Source of the DNA: Burkholderiaceae bacterium
Lineage (GTDB): Bacteria; Pseudomonadota; Gammaproteobacteria; Burkholderiales; Burkholderiaceae_E
DNA length: 39,569 nt
Reading direction: 5' to 3'
NCBI GenBank assembly: GCA_021166725.1
Contig: JAJPES010000083.1
Location: 1 to 39,569, forward strand
Shown: piece after piece, positions 1 through 10,687 of the stretch
How the letters are laid out: every line of letters starts with the position of its first letter
Numbering within the stretch: position 1 is the first letter of the stretch
Translations under genes and position numbers: made by a program
The notes under the pieces: model-generated
Told to the model about the DNA's origin: nothing
Databases searched by the model: none
The model's input: the letters and a program-made list of their open reading frames with translations, nothing else

Positions 1-1815
<1,815 letters not shown>

Positions 1816-1830
1816 TCATGCGTCCTGGCG

Positions 1831-1971
1831 TCAGGATTCCGGGCCGGCGTCTCGCTGCTCGGGATTGCCCCGGGCCGCGTCGGCCTGCTTCCAGGCGCGC
1901 ACAGCCCACGCGACGACGACAACCAGCGCGATCAGGTTGATCGCGATTCCCGTGATCCAGAATCCGTTCAT
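1831..1971 (-). CDS. Small single-helix membrane protein, 46 aa, unknown function
   Basis: This short gene begins with ATG at 1971, preceded by a purine-rich AAGAGAG stretch that can serve as ribosome binding site. The first half is one hydrophobic helix (about residues 4-26, from FWITGIAINL through VVVVAWAV), followed by a short charged tail (RAWKQADAARGN...). It starts 32 bp after the stop of the TonB-dependent receptor gene on the same strand, so the two are probably co-transcribed. The topology suggests an inner-membrane anchor with a cytoplasmic tail. I do not recognise the family. A small accessory protein for the receptor system is only a guess from position. Confidence 0.6.
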   Translation of the reverse strand: MNGFWITGIAINLIALVVVVAWAVRAWKQADAARGNPEQRDAGPES

Positions 1972-2003
1972 GGCGCTCTCTTCTCGAGCAGACGACGCCG
2001 CAG

Positions 2004-4169
2004 TCAGAACGCCGCCTGCGCCCGTACTCCCGCGTAGTAACTGCGCTGCGGCGCCGACTCGTAATAGCGGCCGCCTGCCGCATTGACGATCACCGAGCCG
2101 ACGTAGCGCCGGTCGAAGATGTTTTCGACGCGCACGAACGGTTCTATGCGCCACCTGGCGGCGTGCAACTCGAAGCCGGCGCGCAGGTTCGCCACCGCGT
2201 AGGAGTCGGCATGTTGGGTGTTCGCGTCATCGACGAAGACCTTTCCGCTCCACGACGCTTCGGCGCCGGCAACGAACCCGCTCGCTGCATGGCGCCAGGT
2301 CGCCTCGGCGAACAGCGACGCTTTCGGCACGCCCGGCAGGCGCTTGTCCGACAACCCGGTTCCGTCGAGAGCGCGATAGTCGCGGAACTGCGCCTGCATC
2401 CAGGTCCAAGCGAGCGAGGCGGCGATACCGTGTCCGAACTCCGCATCGACACCCAGTTCGATGCCGCGGCGCGCCGTGCGCGCTGCATTGCGGAAGGTCG
2501 TGCGCCCGCCGACGTTCGCAGCGGGGACGATGTCGTTGTCGGTATCCGTGCGGAACAGCGCAACCCTTGCCTGCGTGCCGGCGCTCGCGCGCCACTTCAG
2601 GCCGAGTTCCTGGTTCGTGCTGCGACTGGCCTGCAGGCCGAAGTTCAGGCCGGGCCGGCCGTCGGGTCGATAAGCGAGTTCGGTGAAGGTGGGCGTCTCG
2701 AAGCCCCGCCCGATCGACGCATAGACGTTCATGTCGTCGGACAGCGCGTACAGCACGCCGATTACCGGGCTCGTCGCCGAATAGCTGCGCGATCCCGAGT
2801 CGTCGGGGTTCGTCGCGTCGACGAACGCGTCCTGCACGGTGAAGCGCACGTTCGAGCGGCGCGCGCCGCCGGCGAGCTTCCATTGCGGAGTGACCCACCA
2901 TTCGACGACGGCGTACTGGTCGAAGTCGCGCACGGTGTCGGACTCGTTGCGTCGCAACGCGCCGGCGACGCCGGCGACGTTGACGAAGCCCTTGCGCCGC
3001 TCGTTCATCCGATCGTAGTCGACGCCCAGCGTCGCGTCGATGCGCCCGGTCGCTGTGCGCACGCTTTTCGTCCACTGCACGTTCAGCCCGCCGAAGCCGC
3101 GATCGAGATCCACGACGCCGCCCGACGACCCCGGCGCCGCACCACTGAACGCGAGGAACTGGCGCAGCGTACGTTCGCCGCCGTAGGCGCGCACCCGCAG
3201 CGTGGAGCCGTCGCCGATGCGCCGCCGCCAGTCGGCGCCGATCTGGTTGTGCGCGATGCTCTTGCGCGTGTCGAAGGCGAGCGCGCCGTTTCCGGCCTGG
3301 CGTGGTGAGCTCGCGAGTTGCGCGCGCGTCAGGCCGAGCGGGTCCAGCGTATCCGGCTGGTCGAGTGCCGTCGCGCCAAGCGCGAAGTGGTCGTCGTCGT
3401 CGGACCAGAGAAGGCGGGCGTTGGCGAGATCGCGCCGCGTCCGGCTGTGCTCGCGCCAGCCGTCGGTGCGAAAGCGCGACACGTCGGCGCGTGCGCCGAA
3501 TGCGCCGGAGCTTGCGCCGAAGGCGGCGCCGAGCTTGCGCATGCCGAAGCTGCCCGCGCCGGCGCGCAGCCCGAGCGTGGGCTGCTGCGGCGGATCTTCG
3601 GTGAATACCGTGACGAGCCCGCCCGACGAATTGCCGTACAGCGCGGCGAACGGACCGCGCAGTACCTCGATGCGCTCGGCGCTGTCGAGGTCGAACAGCC
3701 CGGTCTGTCCCTGCCCATCGGGCATCGTCAGCGGAACTCCGTCCTGCACGAGGCGCACGCCACGCACGCCGAAGCTCGCCCGTGCGCCGAAGCCGCGCGA
3801 GGAAACCTGCAGGTCCTGCGCGAAGTTCTGCCGGTCCCGCATGAAGACGCCCGGGACGCGGCCGAGCGCTTCCGACAGGTTCACTCCGGGGCGTTGCGCC
3901 TCGATCTCCTTGGCGTCGACGACGTCGACCGACGCCGGAACGTCGAAGGCGCGCTGCGCGCTGCGCGTGGCGGTGACCGTGACCGGCTCGAGCGATTGCG
4001 CGACGGCCGGCATCGCGGCGAGCGCAGCGGACAACGCGACGACGGCAACTGCCGCCGGGAGCGGCATTGCGGCGAAGATCGCGAGTGCCGGGGGCGGCGC
4101 CGCGCTGACTGCGCGCAGCGCACTGCGGTGCGAGGGCACGAGCCGCCGCGCGCCTGCGCGCCGGATCAT
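2004..4169 (-). CDS. TonB-dependent outer-membrane receptor, YncD/PqqU-like
   Basis: Outer-membrane beta-barrel that takes up a scarce ligand using TonB energy. A plug domain follows the signal peptide: a TonB-box-like EPVTVTATR, then NLSEALGRVPGV, RQNFAQDLQVSSRGFGARA, MPDGQGQTGLFDLD and IEVLRGPFAALYGNSSGG. The barrel ends in aromatic F. From memory, these blocks and the end (RRYVGSVIVN, GRYYES) match E. coli YncD/PqqU, the receptor for pyrroloquinoline quinone, better than siderophore receptors. Start: the ATG at 4169 overlaps the upstream EcsC-gene stop (ATGA), which suggests translational coupling but gives a long 58-residue leader. An internal ATG at 4067 gives a compact signal peptide ending AVAQ. 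Neither has a strong Shine-Dalgarno. Length 721 or 687 aa. The receptor call is certain; PQQ as ligand is inferred. Confidence 0.93.
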   Translation of the reverse strand: MIRRAGARRLVPSHRSALRAVSAAPPPALAIFAAMPLPAAVAVVALSAALAAMPAVAQSLEPVTVTATRSAQRAFDVPASVDVVDAKEIEAQRPGVNLSEALGRVPGVFMRDRQNFAQDLQVSSRGFGARASFGVRGVRLVQDGVPLTMPDGQGQTGLFDLDSAERIEVLRGPFAALYGNSSGGLVTVFTEDPPQQPTLGLRAGAGSFGMRKLGAAFGASSGAFGARADVSRFRTDGWREHSRTRRDLANARLLWSDDDDHFALGATALDQPDTLDPLGLTRAQLASSPRQAGNGALAFDTRKSIAHNQIGADWRRRIGDGSTLRVRAYGGERTLRQFLAFSGAAPGSSGGVVDLDRGFGGLNVQWTKSVRTATGRIDATLGVDYDRMNERRKGFVNVAGVAGALRRNESDTVRDFDQYAVVEWWVTPQWKLAGGARRSNVRFTVQDAFVDATNPDDSGSRSYSATSPVIGVLYALSDDMNVYASIGRGFETPTFTELAYRPDGRPGLNFGLQASRSTNQELGLKWRASAGTQARVALFRTDTDNDIVPAANVGGRTTFRNAARTARRGIELGVDAEFGHGIAASLAWTWMQAQFRDYRALDGTGLSDKRLPGVPKASLFAEATWRHAASGFVAGAEASWSGKVFVDDANTQHADSYAVANLRAGFELHAARWRIEPFVRVENIFDRRYVGSVIVNAAGGRYYESAPQRSYYAGVRAQAAF

Positions 4170-4984
4170 GCGGCTTCGTCGACGACGAACGGCGAGTCGG
4201 GGCGTCGCCGATGCGAGCGATACGCGTGGCGCACGGCTTCGGCTCCGTAGCGGCGCTCGAGCGCGCGGATCGCGAAGTGGCCGCGGCTCATCGTCTGGTA
4301 GTGATCCATGAAGAGCAGGTTGATCGCAGCGCCGGCGGCGGCGCCGACGCCCGGAACGAGCATTCCCGCCGCCTTCTGCGTGAGCTGGATCTTGTAGCGC
4401 GTGGCGACCATCGCGATGAGCCGCACCATCGCCGGTGCACCTTCCTGCGCCACGCCGCGTTGCGCGACGTAGCGCGACGCTTCGCTGACCGCGCGCGCGA
4501 GCACCGCGCGCACCGCGTAGTAGCCCGACTCGGCGGCGTCGTCACGCGGCGAGTCTCCGCCGAGCGCGAACACTTCGAGCGCCGCCAGTCTCGTTTCGGT
4601 GGAGCCCGGGTCTTCGCCTTCGGCGCGCGCAACGTCGAGGATCGAGCGCATGATCAGCACGGTGGACAGCGGGATTTCGATCGACAGCCCGGCGATTCCC
4701 AGCGCTCCGCCGGCGCCGCCGCTCACCGAGCCGAGCAGCTTGTGCAGCCGCGGGCTGGCCTGCCGACGACCCGGTTCCAGGGTGCGTGCTGCCGCATCGA
4801 CCGAACGCTGCAGCGCGTGATGCGTGATGATGCCCAGCCGCTTGCGCAGCGACGGCGGTAACAGGTCGACGGTGCGTTCGATCGGGCCGCCGAGGAGGTC
4901 GCTCAACCGTGCGGCAAGACCGGGCCGCTCGAGCAGTTCGCGCGCCTCCTCGAGCCTGCGCAGGTCGGCGGCATCGAGCTTCAT
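4166..4984 (-). CDS. EcsC family protein
   Basis: Protein of 272 residues resembling the EcsC family, whose Bacillus founder is encoded with an ABC transporter but whose biochemical role is unclear. It has a charged N-terminal helix (MKLDAADLRRLEEARELLERPG), an alanine/glycine-rich amphipathic centre (SGGAGGALGIAGLSIEIPLSTVLIMRSI split across about residues 95-125) and a hydrophobic, probably membrane-associated glycine-rich segment (AAGMLVPGVGAAAGAAINLL, about 205-225), followed by FMDHYQ, the characteristic C-terminal part of the family. The ATG at 4984 is preferred over an in-frame TTG at 4993. It lies 40 bp downstream of the universal stress protein gene and its stop overlaps the receptor start, so the three probably form one transcript. 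Family assignment is from pattern memory. Confidence 0.82.
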   Translation of the reverse strand: MKLDAADLRRLEEARELLERPGLAARLSDLLGGPIERTVDLLPPSLRKRLGIITHHALQRSVDAAARTLEPGRRQASPRLHKLLGSVSGGAGGALGIAGLSIEIPLSTVLIMRSILDVARAEGEDPGSTETRLAALEVFALGGDSPRDDAAESGYYAVRAVLARAVSEASRYVAQRGVAQEGAPAMVRLIAMVATRYKIQLTQKAAGMLVPGVGAAAGAAINLLFMDHYQTMSRGHFAIRALERRYGAEAVRHAYRSHRRRPDSPFVVDEAA

Positions 4985-5024
4985 GATGCGCAACCGGCGC
5001 CGTTCGCGATGCTTCAGGGCACCA

Positions 5025-5834
5025 TTACGGCACGCGAACGACGATCGGTGCCTTGCCCTCGCGCAGCAATCCTGCGGTGACGCTGCCGAGCACCGCCGCC
5101 TGCAGCGCGGAACGCCCGCGCGTGGCCATCACGACGAGGATGTCGCGCCGATCGCCGATGAAGCTGGCCATCGCATCGACCGGGTCGCCATGCAGCACTT
5201 CCCAGTTGGCTTCGATCCCGTAGCGCCGGCCGAGTTCGACCGCGTGCGAGCGCACATAGGAGCTTTCCAGCGCGTCGTTCGCCGGCACGTTCGGGTCGGG
5301 GCGGGCATCGGACGAGATGACCTGCACGACGAGCAGCCGCGCCTTCAGTGCGCGCGCCCACTCGCCGGCCTGCTGCTCCATCCACTCCGAGTGCCCGCTG
5401 CCGTCGATCGGCAGCATCACGGTGTTGATCTGCATCGGCTCCTGTGTGCCCGGCTGGCGGCCGCGCGGACGGTAGACGAGAACCGGGTTGTGACCGGTGC
5501 GAACGACGTCGTGGGCGACGCTGCCGAGGATGGCCTCGGCGAGCCCGCTGCGACCGTGCGTGGTCATCGCCACCAGCGTTCCGCGCACGCGGGCCGCTTC
5601 CTCGAGGATGGCGGCGGCGACGTTGCCACGCCCCGCCACCATGCGCGCCTCGGCCTTCAGCCCGTCGGCGAGCGCGTTCAACTGGCGGGTGGCTTCTTCG
5701 TCGGCGGAGTCGCGTTCCTGTACGCGCATGAGCGCGAGCTTCGCGCCGAGCGTGCGCGCGACGGTCTGCGCATACGGCAACACTTCCTCCGAGAAGCGGG
5801 AGCCGTCGACCGGTACCAGGATTCGCTCGTACAT
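5025..5834 (-). CDS. Tandem universal stress protein (two UspA domains)
   Basis: Cytoplasmic stress protein of 269 residues with two UspA folds. Domain 1 (about 1-140) starts MYERILVPVDGS and carries the ATP-loop motif G-x2-G-x9-G-S in THGRSGLAEAILGS. Domain 2 (about 148-269) starts NTVMLPIDGSGHS and has the related loop TRGRSALQAAVLGS, where the second glycine of the motif is Ala, so nucleotide binding there may be weaker. The ATG at 5834 has a good GAGGA ribosome binding site 5-6 nt upstream; an open frame continues upstream but has no family similarity. It is divergent from the IclR gene (55 bp apart) and is the likely first gene of the usp-ecsC-receptor run. The ligand and inducing signal cannot be read from sequence. 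Confidence 0.93.
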   Translation of the reverse strand: MYERILVPVDGSRFSEEVLPYAQTVARTLGAKLALMRVQERDSADEEATRQLNALADGLKAEARMVAGRGNVAAAILEEAARVRGTLVAMTTHGRSGLAEAILGSVAHDVVRTGHNPVLVYRPRGRQPGTQEPMQINTVMLPIDGSGHSEWMEQQAGEWARALKARLLVVQVISSDARPDPNVPANDALESSYVRSHAVELGRRYGIEANWEVLHGDPVDAMASFIGDRRDILVVMATRGRSALQAAVLGSVTAGLLREGKAPIVVRVP

Positions 5835-5874
5835 TTTCGTCCTCGTCGTGGGGAAACGTCCCTCGTGTTTTCTG

Positions 5875-5880
5875 CATAAT
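5875..5880 (+). promoter_or_regulatory. -10-like element just upstream of the IclR gene
   Basis: CATAAT lies 9 nt before the ATG of the IclR regulator. A start site 6-7 nt downstream would leave a leader of only 2-3 nt, and no Shine-Dalgarno is present, so the transcript may be near-leaderless. No clear -35 is visible. The 55-bp gap must also hold the divergent promoter for the stress protein gene. Confidence 0.35.
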
Positions 5881-5889
5881 GGCGTGGCC

Positions 5890-6711
5890 ATGAGAAATCC
5901 GCAAATCGTCTCGACGCTCGTCGAGCCGTCCGCCGACGCGTCGCACAAGTCGGCCGAAGTACCCGCCGGCTCGGCGATCCTGAGAGCGATCCGTGTCATG
6001 GAGACGATCGCCGACAGCGAGGTTCCGCCGCACCTTGCCGAGCTGTGCCGGGCGCTCGGGCTGCCCAAGCCCACCGTGTTCCGCATCCTGGCCACGCTCG
6101 AGTACGCCGGACTCGTCTCGCGCGAGCCGGGCAGCAAGCGCTATCGCATCGGCCGACGGCTCGCCCGACTCTCCGGCGCGGTGCTGCTGAATTCGCCATC
6201 GTGCGCCGCTCGACGCGCGATCCTCGAGGAGCTCGTCGAGCAGACGGGGGAGACGTGCAACCTGTCGGTGCCCGACGGTCATTCGGTCGTCTATCTGGAA
6301 CGGGTGGAAGCCGACTGGCCGTTGCGCGTTTCGCTGTCGGCGGGTTCGTGCATCCCGCTGTGCGCCTCGGCCAGCGGCAAGATCTTCCTCGGCGCGATGA
6401 CGCGCCGCTCGCGCGAGCGGCTGATCCGGCAGTGCCCGCTCATCCGGCACACGCCGCAAACGCTCGACGACCCGGCGCGGCTCGAGGCCGAGATCGAGCG
6501 CGTGCAGCAGCAGGGCTATGCCACCGACAGCGAGGAATACCTGCCCGGTGTGTGCTGCCTGGCGGTGCCGGTGGTCGACGCCGACGGTCGCGTCGTCGCC
6601 GCGCTGTCGCTGCATGCGCCGGTCTCGCGCCTGAGCCTGGACGACGCGCTCGAGTTCCTGCCGGCGATGCGCAGCGCCGCCGCCGACATGGCGCAGACCA
6701 TCGACTGGTGA
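5890..6711 (+). CDS. IclR family transcriptional regulator
   Basis: Helix-turn-helix repressor/activator of 273 residues. After an unstructured N-terminus of about 30 residues comes the winged helix (SAILRAIRVMETIAD, then HLAELCRALGLPKPTVFRIL as recognition unit, LVSREPGSKRYRIG as wing; about residues 32-95). The C-terminal IclR effector domain follows (GETCNLSVPDGHSVVYLERVE, GSCIPLCASASGKIFLG, EEYLPGVCCLAVPV; about 110-270), which normally binds a small organic acid. The stop is 4 bp before the acetate kinase ATG, so both are one transcript. It could control ackA, itself, the divergent stress gene, or the nearby homogentisate genes: HmgR of Pseudomonas is an IclR protein. The sequence does not decide among these. 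Confidence 0.93.
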   Translation: MRNPQIVSTLVEPSADASHKSAEVPAGSAILRAIRVMETIADSEVPPHLAELCRALGLPKPTVFRILATLEYAGLVSREPGSKRYRIGRRLARLSGAVLLNSPSCAARRAILEELVEQTGETCNLSVPDGHSVVYLERVEADWPLRVSLSAGSCIPLCASASGKIFLGAMTRRSRERLIRQCPLIRHTPQTLDDPARLEAEIERVQQQGYATDSEEYLPGVCCLAVPVVDADGRVVAALSLHAPVSRLSLDDALEFLPAMRSAAADMAQTIDW

Positions 6712-6715
6712 TGCG

Positions 6716-7885
6716 ATGACGATCCTCGTGCTGAACAGCGGATCGTCGAGCATCAAGTTCGCCACCTACCACCGCGACGCGTCCGGCGGCCGGGTTGTCG
6801 AGCGGTTGCGCGGCCAGGTCTCGGGGCTGCCCGACGCGGCGCAACTGTCCTGGCGTAGCGCAGAGGGACGGCGCGAAGAGCGCCCGTTGTCGGGCGAAAT
6901 CGATTCGCGCGCAGCGCTCGAAGCCGTGCTCGCCCAAGTCGGCGAGGCCGGTGCGCTCGGCGCACTCGATGCGGTCGGTCATCGCATCGCGCACGGCGGG
7001 CAGGCGCTCATCCGGCCGGTGCGCATCGACGACGAAGTGCTCGCGCTGATCGAGTCGCTCACGCCGCTGGCGCCGCTGCACCAGGGTTTCGGCATCGCAG
7101 GAGTGCGCGCGATGCAGTCGCTCGCGCCGGATGCACTGCAGGTCGCGTGCTTCGACACCGCATTCCATGCTACCCAGCCGGCGCTGCATACGACGATGCC
7201 GTTGCCCGCCTCGTGGCGCGAGCGCGGTGCTCGCCGCTATGGCTTCCACGGACTGTCCTTCGAGTGGATCGCGCAGAAGCTGCCGCAACTGCTCGGCGCC
7301 GCGGCCGATGCACGCGTCGTCGTCGCGCACCTGGGCAGCGGCGCGAGCGTGTGCGGCATGCGCGAGCGCCGCTCGGTGCGCACTTCGATGGGGCTGAGCA
7401 CGCTGGACGGACTCGTCATGAGCACGCGTCCGGGCAATCTCGATCCCGGCGTGCTGCTGTTCCTGCAGCAGCAACTGCACGTCGACATCGATGCGCTGAG
7501 CCGCGGCCTGCACCGCGACTCCGGACTGCTCGGCCTTTCGGGCCTGTCGGGTGACATGCGCGCGCTGGAAGCGAGCGAGGATCCGCGCGCGGAATTCGCC
7601 ATCGAGATGTTCTGCCAGCGCGCAGCTCAGGAGATCGCCTCCACGGCGGTGGCGATCGGCGGCTGCGACGCGCTCGTCTTCACCGGCGGCATCGGCGAGC
7701 ACAGCGAGCGCGTGCGTCGCGAGATCTGCACGCTGCTGGGCTGGATGGGCGTTCGAATCGACGGTCCGCTCAATCGCGCCGGCGGTCCGCGCGCACACGC
7801 CGACGACTCCACTGTGGCGGTCTGGGTGGTGCCGACCGACGAGGAGCAGGTCATCGCCGGCCACGTCGCGGCGATGATGCCGTAG
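6716..7885 (+). CDS. ackA: Acetate (propionate) kinase
   Basis: Interconverts acetate plus ATP with acetyl phosphate plus ADP; a cytoplasmic ASKHA-fold enzyme. The 389-residue length is normal. All family motifs are present: MTILVLNSGSSSIKF at the N-terminus, VGHRIAHGG, FDTAFHATQP, RRYGFHGLS, HLGSGASVC, then SMGLSTLDGLVMSTRPG and the C-terminal FTGGIGEHS. The gene follows the IclR regulator by 4 bp and is convergent with fahA (18 bp between stops). No phosphotransacetylase or phosphoketolase, its usual partners, is encoded in the window, so acetyl-phosphate must come from elsewhere. Specificity for acetate versus propionate or butyrate is not certain. Confidence 0.95.
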   Translation: MTILVLNSGSSSIKFATYHRDASGGRVVERLRGQVSGLPDAAQLSWRSAEGRREERPLSGEIDSRAALEAVLAQVGEAGALGALDAVGHRIAHGGQALIRPVRIDDEVLALIESLTPLAPLHQGFGIAGVRAMQSLAPDALQVACFDTAFHATQPALHTTMPLPASWRERGARRYGFHGLSFEWIAQKLPQLLGAAADARVVVAHLGSGASVCGMRERRSVRTSMGLSTLDGLVMSTRPGNLDPGVLLFLQQQLHVDIDALSRGLHRDSGLLGLSGLSGDMRALEASEDPRAEFAIEMFCQRAAQEIASTAVAIGGCDALVFTGGIGEHSERVRREICTLLGWMGVRIDGPLNRAGGPRAHADDSTVAVWVVPTDEEQVIAGHVAAMMP

Positions 7886-7903
7886 CGGGCGAGGCTCGGG
7901 GCG

Positions 7904-9226
7904 CTATCGGGCGGGCAGCACCGTGCCGCGGCACTCGCCGAAGCCGACGCGGGCGAAGCCGGGTCGATGGCACCACCCGCGCAGGATCACCGTGTCGCCG
8001 TCTTCGAGGAAGCTGCGTGTCTCGCCGCCGGAGAGCGCCAGCGGGTGCTTGCCGCCCTGCGAAAGCTCGAGCAGCGAACCGCCTTCGTCATCGTTCGGCC
8101 CCGACTGCGTACCGCTGCCGAAGAGGTCGCCCGGCTGCAGGTTGCAGCCGCCGATCGTGTGATGCGCAACCATCTGCGCCACGTTCCAGTACGCGTCGCC
8201 GAAGTTGGCGCGTGAGAGACGCACCGGTGCAGCACCCGACCGGCGCATCGCTGCCGTCTCGATCCACGCTTCGAGCTGCAGATCGATTGCGCCGTGCCTG
8301 CGGTTGCCGGGATCGTCGAGATACGGAAGGGGTTGCGGGTCGTCGGCGTCGCGCCGCCATTCGCCCCGATACGGGGCGAGCGCGTCGAGCGTGACGATCC
8401 ATGGCGAGATCGTCGTCGCGAAGCTCTTCGACAGGAAGGGACCGAGCGGCTGGTACTCCCAGCCCTGTACGTCGCGCGCCGACCAGTCGTTGAGCAGGCA
8501 CAGGCCGAACACGTGCCGTTCGGCGTCGGCGATCGCGATCGGTTCGCCGCACGCGTTGCCCGCGCCGATCCAGACGCCGACCTCGAGTTCGTAGTCGAGC
8601 CGACGCGAGGCGGATACGAAAGGCCGCTCGCTGCCCTGCGGACGGATCTGCCCGCGCGGACGGTGGAACCGTTGCCCGCTGACGGCGATCGAAGAGGCGC
8701 GGCCGTGATAGCCGATCGGCACCCACTTGTAGTTCGGCAGCAGCGGCTGGTCGGGGCGGAACTGGCGCCCGACGTTCGTCGCGTGATGCACCGACGCATA
8801 GAAGTCGGTGTAATCGCCGATGCGTGCCGGAACGCGGTATTCGGCATCGTCCTGCGCGAGCAGCCAGCGAGCCGCGTCGGCGGCGTGTCGCGAGCCCTCG
8901 CGCAGCAGGCGCGACAGCGCCAGGCGCAGCGCCTTCAGCGGTCGCGCGCCGAGCGCCATCAGTTCGTTGAGCGTTTCTGCGCGGGCGCGATCGAGCGCCG
9001 CCGCCGCGTCGCCTTCCATCGCCACCGAGGCGGCCATCGCGTGGAGGTCGACGATGCGGTTGCCGATCGCCACGCCGCCGCGCCAGCGTTCGTCGCGGTC
9101 GCGCCGGCGGAAAACACCGAACGGCAGGTTCTGGATCGGAAAGTCGGTCTGCGGGTCGTTGGCAGAAGCGACCCAGCTGCGCAGGGCCGGGTCGTGCGTT
9201 TCGTCGAGCCGGTCGTCGTTCGTCAT
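7904..9226 (-). CDS. fahA: Fumarylacetoacetase
   Basis: Last step of tyrosine/homogentisate breakdown: hydrolyses fumarylacetoacetate to fumarate and acetoacetate. The 440 residues match the full-length family: N-terminal domain with FPIQNLPFGVFRR, then the catalytic C-terminal domain with DYTDFYASVHHATNVG (metal Asp and catalytic His), DYELEVGVWIG (two metal-binding Glu), NDWSARDVQGWEYQPLGPF followed by LSKSF (metal Asp and catalytic Lys), and GTQSGP. The ATG at 9226 has an upstream AGGAGCGAGG stretch. It sits 26 bp after the hmgA stop, forming hmgA-fahA. Maleylacetoacetate isomerase, the intermediate enzyme, is not in the window. Confidence 0.97.
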   Translation of the reverse strand: MTNDDRLDETHDPALRSWVASANDPQTDFPIQNLPFGVFRRRDRDERWRGGVAIGNRIVDLHAMAASVAMEGDAAAALDRARAETLNELMALGARPLKALRLALSRLLREGSRHAADAARWLLAQDDAEYRVPARIGDYTDFYASVHHATNVGRQFRPDQPLLPNYKWVPIGYHGRASSIAVSGQRFHRPRGQIRPQGSERPFVSASRRLDYELEVGVWIGAGNACGEPIAIADAERHVFGLCLLNDWSARDVQGWEYQPLGPFLSKSFATTISPWIVTLDALAPYRGEWRRDADDPQPLPYLDDPGNRRHGAIDLQLEAWIETAAMRRSGAAPVRLSRANFGDAYWNVAQMVAHHTIGGCNLQPGDLFGSGTQSGPNDDEGGSLLELSQGGKHPLALSGGETRSFLEDGDTVILRGWCHRPGFARVGFGECRGTVLPAR

Positions 9227-9252
9227 CGGGCGCCTCGCTCCTGCTCCGCGGG

Positions 9253-10623
9253 CTAGCGGCGCCGCTCGTCGAAGTGCCTGTGCAGGTCGCTCCAGCAGGC
9301 GATGTAGTCGCGCTGGCGCTGCGGCGCGTCGAGCGCCTGTCGCGTGGGGCGAATCGGCAGCCGCGTCTCGAACATGATCGCCATCGTGTCGCGGATGTAG
9401 CTCGGCTGCGTGGTGTCGGCGGTGCTCGCCTTCTCGAAGGTTTCGGCGTCGGGCCCGTGCGCGGTCATGCAGTTGTGCAGGCTCGCACCGCCGGGCACGA
9501 AGCCCTGTTGCTTGGCATCGTAGGCGCCGTGCACCAGGCCCATGAACTCGCTGGCGATGTTGCGGTGGAACCAGGGCGGGCGGAACGTGTCCTCCATTGC
9601 GAGGATGCGCGGCGGGAAGATCACGAAATCGATTGCGTCGACGCCGGGCGTGTCGGATTGCGACTGCAGCACGAGGAAGATCGACGGATCGGGGTGGTCG
9701 TGGCTGATCGAACCGATGGTGTTGAAGCGGCGCAGGTCGTACTTGTACGGAGCGCAGTTGCCGTGCCAGGCGACGACGTCGAGCGGCGAGTGATCGATAG
9801 TCGCCGACCACAGGTGTCCGAGGAATTTCGCCACGAGTTCGAAGTCGCCTTCGACGTCCTCGTAGGCGGCCACCGGCGCGAGGACGTCGCGCGGATTGGC
9901 CAGGCCGTTGGAGCCGATCGGGCCGAGGTCGGGCAGCCGGAACGGCGCGCCGAAGTTCTCGCAGACGTAGCCACGTGCCCCCTGTTCGGCGGAGTCGCCG
10001 CGGGGCAGGTCGACGGCGAAGCGAACCCCGCGCGGAATCACCGCGATTTCCTGTGGCGCGACGTCGAGCACGCCGAGCTCGGTGCGCAGGCGTAGCCGGC
10101 CGAGCTGCGGCACGACGAGCAGCTCGCCGTCGGCGTCGTAGAAGAAGCGCTCGCGCATCGACGCGTTCGCGCAGTAGAGGTGGATCGCGCAGCCGCTCAT
10201 TGCCGCCGGGTCGCCGTGCCCGGCCATCGTGTACAGGCCCTGCACGAAATCGACCGATTCGCCCGGCTCGGGCAGCGGCAGCGGGTCCCAGCGCAGCGGG
10301 CTGGGCGGCGTCTCGATGTCGCCGAAGCTGCTGACGAGCGCACGATCGTCGATGCGCCGGAACGCGCCGTGCGTGGCACCCGGACGGATACGGTACAGCC
10401 AGCTGCGCCGGTTTGCGCCGCGCGGCGCGGTGAACGCGCTGCCCGAAAGCTGCTCGGCGTACAGGCCGTAAGGACAGCGTTGCGGCGAGTTGCGCCCGAC
10501 CGGCAATGCGCCGGGCAACGCCTCGGTGGCGAATTCGTTGCCGAAGCCGCTCTGGTAGTTCAGCGTGTCGACGCCCGCGTTGCGCTGCGCAGCGTCGCCG
10601 ACCGTCGGATCCATTCCGCCCAT
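9253..10623 (-). CDS. hmgA: Homogentisate 1,2-dioxygenase
   Basis: Iron(II) enzyme that opens the ring of homogentisate to maleylacetoacetate. The 456-residue protein has the family start [11 protein letters not shown], the [10 protein letters not shown] block, [33 protein letters not shown] and the iron site [15 protein letters not shown] (His and Glu ligands) with MTAHGPD (second His). An AGGAGG sequence 8 nt before the ATG at 10623 fixes the start; the frame stays open further upstream but this is noncoding. It is the first gene of hmgA-fahA and has a candidate promoter just upstream. Function is certain. Confidence 0.97.
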   Translation of the reverse strand: MGGMDPTVGDAAQRNAGVDTLNYQSGFGNEFATEALPGALPVGRNSPQRCPYGLYAEQLSGSAFTAPRGANRRSWLYRIRPGATHGAFRRIDDRALVSSFGDIETPPSPLRWDPLPLPEPGESVDFVQGLYTMAGHGDPAAMSGCAIHLYCANASMRERFFYDADGELLVVPQLGRLRLRTELGVLDVAPQEIAVIPRGVRFAVDLPRGDSAEQGARGYVCENFGAPFRLPDLGPIGSNGLANPRDVLAPVAAYEDVEGDFELVAKFLGHLWSATIDHSPLDVVAWHGNCAPYKYDLRRFNTIGSISHDHPDPSIFLVLQSQSDTPGVDAIDFVIFPPRILAMEDTFRPPWFHRNIASEFMGLVHGAYDAKQQGFVPGGASLHNCMTAHGPDAETFEKASTADTTQPSYIRDTMAIMFETRLPIRPTRQALDAPQRQRDYIACWSDLHRHFDERRR

Positions 10624-10687
10624 TGCCGTTCCTCCTCGCAGCGGACCGCCGCCGTGTCGGTCGTCGACGGTTCTCGTCCGCGTCTTC

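Noticed and set aside
5879..5893. Four-codon upstream reading frame (ATG GCG TGG CCA TGA) overlapping the IclR start
   Set aside because: Too short to judge, without a ribosome site, and it would be at or outside the transcript start if the nearby -10 is real.
5014..6765. 583-codon minus-strand frame spanning the stress protein and IclR genes
   Set aside because: Different frame from the real stress protein gene, and antisense to IclR; no similarity.
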